NCBI GenBank assembly: GCA_047619485.1
Contig: JBLHKE010000475.1
Location: 1-6,271 of the forward strand
DNA: 6,271 nt
From: JBLHKE01 sp047619485
GTDB taxonomy: Bacteria; Verrucomicrobiota; Verrucomicrobiia; Verrucomicrobiales; DEV007
Reading direction: 5' to 3'
Position numbers and translations under genes: made by a program. The stretch's first letter is position 1, and every line of letters starts with the position of its first letter. Of the stretch, positions 1-6,271 are shown piece by piece. The notes below the pieces were generated by a model. That model did not search any database. It was not told the origin of the DNA and saw only the letters and a program-made list of their open reading frames with translations.

Positions 1-532
1 TCATCCACACGCCGTCCGGCTCGGGGACGATCCCGGCGATGTGCACCTTCCGGGTCGAGAGTCGGATCACGAACAGGAAGTGGTAGCGAACGAGCCCTCG
101 CAGCGTCCGCACTTCCACGGTGAAGAAGTCCGTGGCTCCCAGCACCTTCCAGTGCATCCGTAAGAACTCCGCCCAAGTGGTCTTCCGTTCGCGCTCCGGA
201 GCTGGCTCCATACCAGCATGCTTCAGGATGTCGGCGATGGTTCCTCTCCCGATGTCGTGACCGAGATTTGCAAGCGCCCCCCGGATCCTCGTATAGCCCC
301 AACCCCGGTTCTCCTCGGCCATCCTAATCACGAGTTGGCGGAGTTGCTCTGCGGTCGGTGGCCGGCCGATTTTGCGCTGCTTGCCGCTCGAATCGTATTT
401 CTTCGCGATGAGCTTCCGGTGCCACGCGAGCAGGGTCTGCGGCGTCACCAGATTGGCAATCTCTTTCAACCGACCGAAGCGGATGTGCTTGGCCTTCCGC
501 GCCAATCGGGCTCTTTGATCATCGGTGAACAT
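1..532 (-). CDS. Integrase core domain transposase (rve/DDE type), partial, C-terminus off window
   Basis: This gene encodes 177 residues of a DDE-type integrase/transposase, the enzyme that cuts and joins element ends during transposition. Residues about 29-47 (VTPQTLLAWHRKLIAKKYD) form the N-terminal helix-turn-helix region. Residues about 77-104 carry the WGYTRIRGAL block typical of IS3- and rve-type transposases, a second DNA-binding helical segment. The catalytic core begins at about residue 131 with ATDFFTVEV, where D135 is the expected first catalytic Asp, followed by the RKVHIAGI strand. The second Asp and the Glu lie beyond position 1. The ATG at 532 is the first start after an in-frame TAG (553-551), and no good Shine-Dalgarno sequence sits close to it. 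The same frame continues upstream of the TAG into a matching N-terminal segment (658-551), so the native protein probably starts at 658 and this copy is probably damaged. The family call is firm; functionality is doubtful. Confidence 0.85.
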   Translation of the reverse strand, partial: MFTDDQRARLARKAKHIRFGRLKEIANLVTPQTLLAWHRKLIAKKYDSSGKQRKIGRPPTAEQLRQLVIRMAEENRGWGYTRIRGALANLGHDIGRGTIADILKHAGMEPAPERERKTTWAEFLRMHWKVLGATDFFTVEVRTLRGLVRYHFLFVIRLSTRKVHIAGIVPEPDGVWM

Positions 533-550
533 TGGCCGCCCGTGCCCCTG

Positions 551-658
551 CTACTCCTTCATTCCCCTGATCTCCTCCTGCAAGTATTCGATCACGTGCT
601 GCTGCTGCCGGTTCATCCAGCCCGCCAGCGACACCGGGATAAGTTTGAATGCGTCCAT
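551..658 (-). pseudogene. N-terminal 35 codons of the integrase, cut off by an in-frame amber codon
   Basis: A 35-residue frame starts at ATG 658 with MDAFKLIPVSLAGWMNRQQQ and ends at TAG 553-551. From memory, this is the usual opening of this integrase type: a short hydrophobic and aromatic start, then a Gln-rich helix (HVIEYLQEEIR) leading into the first helix-turn-helix. The reading frame is unchanged across the stop: codons GAG-TAG-CAG-GGG-CAC-GGG-CGG-CCA lead into ATG 532. The simplest reading is a single C-to-T change (CAG to TAG) in a formerly continuous gene. Internal re-initiation at 532 or stop readthrough are alternatives that the sequence cannot settle. Confidence 0.7.
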
Positions 659-756
659 CAGTGCATTCTTGCAGCTTCACGCAGGCGGAACACGCTCCCT
701 ATTACGGTTTTTGTCGTGCCCTCAACCGCTTGAAATTCAGCAGGTTCTCTTGTAAT

Positions 757-773
757 CGAGTTTCCGGACACTA
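757..773 (-). repeat. Candidate terminus of the insertion element
   Basis: Read on the minus strand this is TAGTGTCCGGAAACTCG, about 100 bp upstream of the first integrase ATG. It separates the transposase leader from unrelated coding sequence. It is proposed as the outer end of the element from its position and its IS-end-like TGTCCGG character. The partner inverted repeat is not in the window. Confidence 0.3.
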
Positions 774-785
774 CGGGAGCGCCTG

Positions 786-1031
786 TTGATCTCGGAGAGG
801 GAATCTATGGGTTCAGTCGCTTATTCAGGGCGGAGGGCAGTTAACAACCACGACAACTCGTTAGGTCTGGGATTAGGCAAAGGTAACGACAAGGCTTGGG
901 TCGAAACCAACCATGGCCGCATTATCGACATCGCGGAAAAGAAGGCCCGATACGTGCGCCTCTACAGCTGCGGCAACACCGCGAACGAGATGAACCACTA
1001 CGTCGAGGTTGAAGTGTTCGGCAGCCCATAG
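786..1031 (+). pseudogene. C-terminal remnant of a discoidin (F5/8 type C)-like domain protein
   Basis: The frame ends at TAG 1029-1031. From about codon 19 onward it encodes a segment resembling the end of a discoidin-like carbohydrate-binding domain: VNNHDNSLGLGLG, then KAWVETNHGRIIDI, then KKARYVRLYSCGNTANEMNH and a final YVEVEVFG. The RYVRLYS strand and the closing EVEVFG strand are the characteristic last beta strands of such sandwich domains. These domains normally have about 130-150 residues and sit in larger exported proteins; only about 60 recognisable residues remain. No signal peptide or catalytic domain is present. The first 18 or so codons (TTG 786, or ATG 807) look unrelated, and the frame is closed upstream by TAA at 753-755 inside the mobile element. 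It is therefore probably the 3' end of a gene whose 5' part was lost or displaced. A short intact lectin-like protein is possible but less likely, because half a beta-sandwich should not fold. Confidence 0.6.
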
Positions 1032-1045
1032 GGCTTGTTCGGAGA

Positions 1046-4000
1046 TTACTTCGCCTTGAGCATCTCGACGCGGACCGCCCCAGACGGGATTCCGAGGCGA
1101 ATCTTCCCGGGCTTGTCCTCGCTCACCGTCACGCCACCGCCGCTACGCAGTTCCCATCGACCGGGAGCTGCCACAACGATCTCACCCGGCGGGTGATCGG
1201 CGGGCAGATCGATGCTTAGTTTTTCCTCACCCGCGTGCAAGCTGGCGCCGAAGGGGGCGGTCAGGGAAAACCCTTTCGTGGCCACCGTCCCCTCGGCACC
1301 GAGCGCTAACAACAACGAGCCGGCACCGCGATTCTGGATCGAAGCCGCAGTCCCCACGAACGCGTACTCGGCACCTTTCGCCTCCGAGTGATTTTTGCAC
1401 AGAAACACATGGTCGATGCCCCACTTCGCTTTGATCGAAATGACACGGCCACCGCCGGAAGTGACAAATCGCGGCACTTCCTCGTCGGGCTTGCGCGGGA
1501 ACAGGGCGACGAAGTAGCTGCCGTCGCCCGGTAGAGTCAGTTGCAGGAGGTCTTGGTATTCGGAGAACTTCGGCACGTCGGCAGCCTGCGGGTTCAAGCC
1601 GTAGCGCAGGGTGTGCCGCGGGGTGCCGCTTGGGCTGGCGATGTAGTATTCCAAATCCATGCCGAACTGACCGAGCGCGGTGAATCGATCGCCCTTCAGC
1701 AAGCTCCGCGCGGCGATCTTGTCACCTGGAGCGTCGGCGAGGAACTTCGCGCGCTCGGCGACCTGGGACGCGGCGCCGATCTTCTCGGACAGCGTCCAGA
1801 AGTGCCACTGGCTCGCCTGTCCGCCGAGCACGGTGTCGCGCAAGATGAGGTAACCCACGCCGTCCGGCGCGTCGTCTTTGACCGATATCAGCTGGCGCTG
1901 CCAGTGCATCGGCAGCCCGCCGGACTTGGGTGTCGACGGGAAGGCCGGCGTGGTTGGGGGAAGAGAGAACACGCGCGACCAAGCGCCGGTGAGCTCGAAA
2001 CCGGCGCTGGCGTAATCGAGGCGCGGCAAAGCCGCGAAGGCATCTTGGCTGGCCGTTCCGGTGAAGCCAGTCGGCGGAGGCGTCCCCCCCGGCTTGTGGC
2101 TTGCGGCGGGCATGACACGATTGAGCAGCAGCGAGTGCAAATTGCTGTAAGGGTAGCCGTTGAACTCGCCGCCCATCGGCACGCCGCGGGCGAACCACTT
2201 GGAGATCGCACCGGTCTCCGAGGGCCAGATCTCGCCGTCGGGATTGGTGGCGAACTGCGAGATGAACAGCAGGAAATTTTCAGCCTCCGTCCCGGTTCCG
2301 CTGCGCAAAAGGTAGCCCAGCCTGCGGATCGACTCCGACTCCCAAACGGGCGCTCTGGCCGGTAGGCCGGGATCGGTGTAGAGGCGTTCGAGGCCGCCGA
2401 TCCCCTCGCCCATGATGTAGGTCAGGCCGGTCTGCTGCCAGCTCCACTGCATGGTCGCGGAATACTCCGGGTCGAGCTTGCGGTAAGCCTTTGCCAGCAG
2501 GCCACCCATCCCCCAGCGGTCGCCGCGCTCGCCCCGGCCGTGTGGCGCAGATACCCGCGGGAACAAACCCGGGCCATCGGGTTTCGGTTCGCCCCGCGGC
2601 GCGCGCAGCGGAAGTTCGCGCTGCGGGTCGGGCGGCGTGAGCAGGCGTTCGTAGAGCATGCCCATCTTCTTGAACTTCTCGTTCGAGAGGAAATCGCCGA
2701 AGCCCGCCCGCTGGGCGACGATGGCGTAGGCCATCAGCTTCGACACCGACACGCGTGCGTAGTGGCTGCTCTCGTTCCAGTAGCCATCGTCATCGAGCGT
2801 CTCGTCGAGCCACTGGTGCATCTGCCTACTTGGCAACTCAGCCCACTCGCGCGCCATCGGGTGATCCTTCAGTAGGCAAGCCAGGATACCCTGGTTGAGC
2901 ACGTGGGTGATGGTCATGTTCGGGTTGCCCGAACGGTAGCCCCGCGCCGGCGACCAGTTAGCCGCGCTGGCCGCGTAGTAGGCGAGATAGGCCATGCGTG
3001 CGCGCCACCGCTTGCGCTGCTCGGGAGTGATGCGGTCGGAGTCGATTATAATGTCATACTGCCCTGACATATTGCCAATCTGCCGCATCAGATCGAACTC
3101 GCCGAAGCGGCCGAGCGCCCCCTCCAAGCTCTTGATCGCACGCTCGCTGGTGAGCCCATCCAAGGCCTTGGGATCCGTTTCGACAACGCGTGCCACCTGC
3201 GCGGCATCCATCATCAACCACGGGTGCTTCTCGGCCGCGTCCGGCCACTCGAGAACCATGTCCTTCACCGCATCGAGTCCCAAGGGAGGGCCAGACGCGG
3301 GTCCCTTGAGCGCAGGGTACACGGCGAGCTTTCCCTGTGGGTCATCACCCTCGCCCAGGCTCCAAATGCGTGCACCCGCAGCATTGTTCACCCGCAGGGA
3401 GAGGGCGCCGTCTCCCCCCTTGACGAGCGGGAGAAGCTTTGACGAGAAGTGGCCGAAGGCCGCCTCGCCGCCCTCGACCGGCAACACCCAACGATCCGGC
3501 TGATGTCGAAGGAGAACCAACTCACGTTTGCCGTCGGCGAACTGCAGGTAGACATCCGGCTGGGTGAACTCGTCCCACCAATCGCCCCAAGGCGAAAGAT
3601 TGGTGATCGTCCCGGCGGGGTAGGCAGCGACCGGGCGCTGCAGCCAGTTGGTTCCCGCGATGGGGGTGACGCCACCCTGTTTGCCGGCCGCCTCCTTGGG
3701 AAATTGCAAGGTCAGCGCTGGCAAACCTTTGGATAACAGTAGATCCCAACCGTCTTCCGGCTTGTTCTCCGCCACCGCGGTCTCGAAGCCCAACCCACGG
3801 CCGCGCGCGTCGAGGCGGGTGCGCACCTCAAGCGTGTTGCCGTCAAGGTAGGTGTAGGTGCAACAGGCGCGAACGAACACCGGCCCGGAATCGATGATGC
3901 TAGCGCTATACGACGCGATCGGTGTCGGGCCAAACATCCTCCCGCCACCGAACCAGCTGCCGTCCGCCAGTCGCATCCCAACCACCGGCGGGGGCGCTTT

Positions 4001-4465
4001 TTCCGCGGGCACCGGTGGGTCGTAGGATCTCTCGCCCACAGTCAGTCGCACACCGAACGTGGCGCTGGCCGCCTCGGCCTGGCCGTTCTTGCTGCTAAGT
4101 TGCAGGTCGCTCTTGCCCTTGCTGGTAGCCGGTTTGGCACCGTAGTTCAAGGTGTAGCGCAGTGTGGTTCCCGGCTCCAATTTGGCGACGAGAAAAGATA
4201 GCGTCGCCGAGCGCACGAATTCGCCCCCCGGGAAGAGCGTGACATCCGACAGCTGGCAGGCCTGCTCGCCACCTGAACCATCGAGCTTGAGCGAGGCTGC
4301 CACACAGAGCCCCTTCTCGAATTCGAGGGGATAGCTGACCACCTCATCAACCCAGCTCAGCCCGAGATGTTCGGTCAAAACAATCTGTCTCGTATCGCCC
4401 GCAGCCAGCGATGACGCGATACACAATATCAAAAAGATCAGCGTGGGTGTTTTCGTTTTCCTCAT
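1046..4465 (-). CDS. Large exported heparinase II/III-like (alginate-lyase-like) polysaccharide lyase candidate
   Basis: This complete gene encodes 1139 residues. Residues 1-22 form a Sec signal peptide (basic MRKTK, hydrophobic core, likely cleavage after SSLAA). Residues about 24-400 look beta-rich and are not recognised. Residues about 410-700 are helix-rich with many Trp and Tyr, consistent with an (alpha/alpha) toroid: SGNPNMTITH (512-521), NESSHYARVS (564-573) and a Gly/Pro/Arg-rich loop ending GERGDRWG (645-652). Residues about 728-900 resemble the heparinase II/III beta-sandwich, with PSETGAISKWFARG and YPYSNLHSLLLN (771-782). H521, Y569 and H776 sit where heparinase II and PL15 alginate lyase place their catalytic His, Tyr and His; N514 or N516 could be the carboxylate-neutralising Asn. 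Known relatives cleave uronic-acid polysaccharides by beta-elimination; the substrate here is unknown. Typical family members have about 600-800 residues, so this one is unusually long. There is no lipobox and no sorting tail. The start at 4465 is chosen for the signal peptide and the AGGAT about 10 bases upstream. A non-catalytic or differently specific toroid protein remains possible. Confidence 0.65.
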   Translation of the reverse strand: MRKTKTPTLIFLILCIASSLAAGDTRQIVLTEHLGLSWVDEVVSYPLEFEKGLCVAASLKLDGSGGEQACQLSDVTLFPGGEFVRSATLSFLVAKLEPGTTLRYTLNYGAKPATSKGKSDLQLSSKNGQAEAASATFGVRLTVGERSYDPPVPAEKAPPPVVGMRLADGSWFGGGRMFGPTPIASYSASIIDSGPVFVRACCTYTYLDGNTLEVRTRLDARGRGLGFETAVAENKPEDGWDLLLSKGLPALTLQFPKEAAGKQGGVTPIAGTNWLQRPVAAYPAGTITNLSPWGDWWDEFTQPDVYLQFADGKRELVLLRHQPDRWVLPVEGGEAAFGHFSSKLLPLVKGGDGALSLRVNNAAGARIWSLGEGDDPQGKLAVYPALKGPASGPPLGLDAVKDMVLEWPDAAEKHPWLMMDAAQVARVVETDPKALDGLTSERAIKSLEGALGRFGEFDLMRQIGNMSGQYDIIIDSDRITPEQRKRWRARMAYLAYYAASAANWSPARGYRSGNPNMTITHVLNQGILACLLKDHPMAREWAELPSRQMHQWLDETLDDDGYWNESSHYARVSVSKLMAYAIVAQRAGFGDFLSNEKFKKMGMLYERLLTPPDPQRELPLRAPRGEPKPDGPGLFPRVSAPHGRGERGDRWGMGGLLAKAYRKLDPEYSATMQWSWQQTGLTYIMGEGIGGLERLYTDPGLPARAPVWESESIRRLGYLLRSGTGTEAENFLLFISQFATNPDGEIWPSETGAISKWFARGVPMGGEFNGYPYSNLHSLLLNRVMPAASHKPGGTPPPTGFTGTASQDAFAALPRLDYASAGFELTGAWSRVFSLPPTTPAFPSTPKSGGLPMHWQRQLISVKDDAPDGVGYLILRDTVLGGQASQWHFWTLSEKIGAASQVAERAKFLADAPGDKIAARSLLKGDRFTALGQFGMDLEYYIASPSGTPRHTLRYGLNPQAADVPKFSEYQDLLQLTLPGDGSYFVALFPRKPDEEVPRFVTSGGGRVISIKAKWGIDHVFLCKNHSEAKGAEYAFVGTAASIQNRGAGSLLLALGAEGTVATKGFSLTAPFGASLHAGEEKLSIDLPADHPPGEIVVAAPGRWELRSGGGVTVSEDKPGKIRLGIPSGAVRVEMLKAK

Positions 4466-4475
4466 CTCGCTTGCA

Positions 4476-4480
4476 ATCCT
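4476..4480 (-). promoter_or_regulatory. Candidate Shine-Dalgarno for the lyase-like gene
   Basis: The minus strand reads AGGAT at 4480-4476, leaving 10 bases before ATG 4465. The spacing is slightly long but acceptable. Together with the signal peptide that begins immediately at this ATG, it supports 4465 as the start. Confidence 0.35.
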
Positions 4481-4517
4481 ATACCAGCTGCTGGTGCGAC
4501 GGAAGTCTATCTATGAT

Positions 4518-4529
4518 GCGGCTAGCCGC
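4518..4529. repeat. 12-bp perfect palindrome in the divergent intergenic region
   Basis: GCGGCTAGCCGC is a perfect palindrome without a spacer, about 53 bp upstream of the lyase-like start on its side of the divergent region. It could be a dimeric regulator site or lie in the 5' leader of that gene. A chance GC-rich palindrome is also possible. No regulator gene is visible in the window. Confidence 0.3.
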
Positions 4530-4577
4530 TCCCGTTTCGCGGCAGGTGCAAGCCCGACCGGAGCAGCGTGCTGAATA

Positions 4578-4593
4578 ATCTTCATGCGAAGAT
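4578..4593. repeat. Inverted repeat ATCTTC-ATGC-GAAGAT in the divergent region
   Basis: There are two perfect 6-bp arms separated by 4 bp, in the middle of the 222-bp divergent intergenic region. The symmetry is that of an operator for a dimeric regulator. It could also form a small hairpin in a transcript. The role is inference. Confidence 0.35.
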
Positions 4594-4607
4594 ATTCTCC
4601 TGATCCT

Positions 4608-4622
4608 GATGATCTGATCATC
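4608..4622. repeat. Inverted repeat GATGATC-T-GATCATC in the divergent region
   Basis: Two perfect 7-bp arms flank a single central T, 15 bp after the previous inverted repeat and 66 bp before the aminopeptidase start. The surrounding 21 bp hold three GATC words (4602, 4611, 4616). It is a plausible operator shared by the two divergent genes, but no matching regulator is visible. Confidence 0.4.
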
Positions 4623-4687
4623 CTTCCCACGAACCCTACAGATTGATTTCTATTCTCCCGAGGGCATGTTCGCCTCCCCGAGAACAC

Positions 4688-6271
4688 ATGATCAAACAAC
4701 TATTCCCCATCCTGGCGATCGCCATTTTTCAGCTCGCCAGCCTTCCGACTTCGGTTGCCGAGGAGTCCCAGCAATACCACTGCGGCCATTGTGCCATCAT
4801 GGCGCGTCTCCATGCCCAGCAACTCGCGGCCGAAGCAAAGGGGCAAGCACCCCAACACAAGTACGCGCCGGATCGCTTCGCCGATGTGCTCCACCTGAAG
4901 CTCGACATCACACCCGACTTCAAGGCGCGGACTCTAACAGGCACGGCCACACTCGACTTCCAACCCATCGCCAAACCGCTGCGGCAATGGCGCCTCAATG
5001 CGGTGGATTTGAACGTGCTAAAGGTCACGTCGACCAATACGATCCAGGCCACCCAGAGCACGGACAAGTTTCTCGAGATCACCTTTGCCGAACCGATCCC
5101 GGCGGGGGCCAAGGCCCAAGTCACCATCCAGTATGAAGTTGCTCCAAAGAAGGGTCTTTACTTCCGCACCGCGGAGATGGGCTACGCCGCGGGAGATACT
5201 CAACTTTGGACTCAGGGAGAGCCCGAGGATCACCAACACTGGTTTCCCAGCCACGATTACCCCAACGAGAAATTCACCACCGAGATGATCTGTCACGTCC
5301 CCGAGGGGATGGAGGCGCTCTCCAACGGGCACCTCGTCTCGCAGAAGAAAAACGACAAGACCGGGCTGGTCGCCTTCCACTGGTTGCAGGACAAGGTGCA
5401 CGTCAATTACCTGGTCAGCCTAGTAGCTGGCTACTTTGAGAAGGTCGAAGCCAAGCACCGCGACATCCCAATCGCTCTCTACGTCCCGCCGTCGGAGAAG
5501 GAGCAGCTCGCCAATACCTTTCGCGACACCGTCAAGATTATGGAGTTCTTCGAAAAGGAGATCGGCGTGCCCTATCCGTGGGACAAGTACTACAACGTCT
5601 GCGCCGTCGACTACATGATGGGCGGGATGGAGAACACCAGCCTGACCACGCTGACGCTGGGCACTCTATTTTCGGATGCGAGCGAGAACCTGCACAGCAG
5701 TCGCGGGCTCGACGCGCACGAACTAGCACACCAGTGGTTCGGCGACCTGGTCACCTGCCGGGACTGGAGCCACCTCTGGCTCAACGAGGGCTTCGCGACT
5801 TACTACTCCCTCCTCTATGACAAGGAGCTCCTGGGCAACGACCACTTCAAGTACGGCCTCTATGGCAAGGCGCGCAGCATCTTCGGAAACTCCAAGGATA
5901 CCATCCCCATCGTCTACCAGGGATACAGCAACCCGATGGAGCAATTCAGTTTCCGCGCCTATCCCAAAGGCGGCTGGGTGCTGCACATGCTGCGCTCGGA
6001 ATTGGGCGAGGACCTCTACCGGAAGTGTGTGAAGACCTACCTGGAGCGCCATCAATACAAGACGGTGGTCACCCAAGACCTGGTGGAAATCTTCGAGGAG
6101 TTGAGCGGGCGCTCGCTGTCGCAGTTTTTTGATCAATGGGTTTACCTGTCCGGCTATCCTGAGATCAACGTGAACTACTCTTGGGACGAGTTGACCAAGC
6201 AGGCCAAGCTGAGCGTCACCCAGACCCAGATGACCAACGAGAAGCGACCGTTCTTCAAATTCAATCTGCCG
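4688..6271 (+). CDS. Exported M1-family zinc aminopeptidase (aminopeptidase N-like), C-terminus off window
   Basis: The visible 528 residues cover the N-terminal and catalytic domains of a gluzincin aminopeptidase, which removes N-terminal residues from peptides. Residues 1-24 form a signal peptide (MIKQLF, hydrophobic core, SVA before EE), so it acts in the periplasm or outside the cell. Residues about 59-265 are the N-terminal beta domain, including the family block QGEPEDHQHWFPSHDYP. The exopeptidase motif is GGMEN at 312-316. The zinc site is HELAH at 344-348 (ligands H344 and H348, catalytic E345), with E367 in WLNEGF as third ligand at the canonical HEXXH-X18-E spacing. Y425 in AYPKGGWVLH is the expected transition-state Tyr. 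All key residues are present, so the enzyme should be active. An HCGHC cluster (31-35) just after the signal peptide is unusual. ATG 4688 is chosen because the signal peptide starts there, although only a weak GAGA precedes it. It is divergent from the lyase-like gene. The family is certain; peptide specificity is unknown. Confidence 0.95.
   Translation, partial: MIKQLFPILAIAIFQLASLPTSVAEESQQYHCGHCAIMARLHAQQLAAEAKGQAPQHKYAPDRFADVLHLKLDITPDFKARTLTGTATLDFQPIAKPLRQWRLNAVDLNVLKVTSTNTIQATQSTDKFLEITFAEPIPAGAKAQVTIQYEVAPKKGLYFRTAEMGYAAGDTQLWTQGEPEDHQHWFPSHDYPNEKFTTEMICHVPEGMEALSNGHLVSQKKNDKTGLVAFHWLQDKVHVNYLVSLVAGYFEKVEAKHRDIPIALYVPPSEKEQLANTFRDTVKIMEFFEKEIGVPYPWDKYYNVCAVDYMMGGMENTSLTTLTLGTLFSDASENLHSSRGLDAHELAHQWFGDLVTCRDWSHLWLNEGFATYYSLLYDKELLGNDHFKYGLYGKARSIFGNSKDTIPIVYQGYSNPMEQFSFRAYPKGGWVLHMLRSELGEDLYRKCVKTYLERHQYKTVVTQDLVEIFEELSGRSLSQFFDQWVYLSGYPEINVNYSWDELTKQAKLSVTQTQMTNEKRPFFKFNLP

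Larger units (their letters stand above)
1..773 (-). mobile_element. Insertion-sequence-like element, one end only
   Basis: This stretch contains an integrase-core transposase gene read leftward off the window, plus about 115 bp of non-coding sequence upstream of its first ATG. The right boundary is proposed near 773 because the minus strand there reads TAGTGTCCGGAAACTCG (773 to 757). That has the look of an insertion-sequence terminus, and chromosomal coding sequence of a different kind (a discoidin-like fragment) starts just beyond it. The other terminus and any target-site duplication lie outside the window, so the inverted repeat cannot be confirmed. The transposase identity is well supported; the exact boundary is inference. 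Confidence 0.5.

Noticed and set aside
218..733. A 171-codon open frame on the plus strand across the integrase region.
   Set aside because: It lies opposite the well-supported minus-strand integrase, has no recognisable family and crosses the proposed element leader. It is a shadow frame.
685..733. TTGAGG and TAATAG on the minus strand upstream of the integrase as a promoter.
   Set aside because: The spacing is 15 bp and both boxes are weak matches, so the call is not supportable.
1023..1035. Small inverted repeat AGCCC-ATA-GGGCT overlapping the stop of the discoidin remnant, between convergent genes, as a possible terminator.
   Set aside because: The stem is only 5 bp, the loop is 3 bases and no U-run follows on either strand. 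It is too weak to call a terminator.
1541..2365. A 274-codon open frame on the plus strand inside the lyase-like gene.
   Set aside because: Its composition is Arg-, Gly- and Ala-rich without motifs, and it lies fully antisense to a gene with a signal peptide and lyase motifs. Long antisense frames are common in GC-rich DNA.
4400..4465. Cys15 in the lyase-like signal peptide as a lipoprotein anchor.
   Set aside because: The preceding residues are LIL with no small residue at -1, and the Cys lies inside the hydrophobic core. Ordinary signal peptidase cleavage near residue 22 fits better.
4511..4699. A 62-codon minus-strand frame in the divergent intergenic region.
   Set aside because: It overlaps the aminopeptidase start and contains the inverted repeats. 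It has no recognisable motif and no ribosome binding site that I can see.
5018..5401. A 127-codon minus-strand frame, and similar ones to 6136, inside the aminopeptidase gene.
   Set aside because: They are antisense to a gene with every M1 catalytic motif intact and are explained as codon-bias shadows.

Overview
The window looks like GC-rich chromosomal DNA from an environmental bacterium. The best guess is the Planctomycetota/Verrucomicrobiota (PVC) group. This rests on remembered resemblance, not on a search: the integrase type, a discoidin-like tail of a kind I associate with PVC secreted proteins, a very large secreted heparinase-like lyase and an M1 metallopeptidase are a familiar combination there. 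No rRNA, tRNA or CRISPR array was seen.

Layout. (1) Positions 1 to about 773 hold one end of an insertion-sequence-like element on the minus strand. It carries an integrase-core (rve/DDE) transposase that runs off the left edge, and its first 35 codons are cut from the rest by an in-frame amber codon. (2) Positions 786-1031 (+) hold the C-terminal remnant of a discoidin (F5/8 type C)-like domain protein. It has no recognisable beginning and abuts the element, as expected if the element or a rearrangement removed the 5' part. (3) Positions 1046-4465 (-) hold one complete 1139-residue exported protein with a heparinase II/III or alginate-lyase-like core, placed convergently to the remnant with a 14-bp gap. 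(4) Positions 4466-4687 form a divergent intergenic region with three inverted repeats. (5) Positions 4688-6271 (+) hold the first 528 residues of an exported M1-family zinc aminopeptidase that continues past the right edge.

How the parts may work together: the lyase-like protein and the aminopeptidase are both exported and divergently transcribed from a shared 222-bp region. They could serve extracellular or periplasmic breakdown of complex polymers (polyuronates or glycosaminoglycans, and peptides), but co-regulation is inference. The mobile element and the broken discoidin gene show the left part has been rearranged. I do not see convincing evidence of an entirely new system; the most unusual item is the large N-terminal part of the lyase-like protein.
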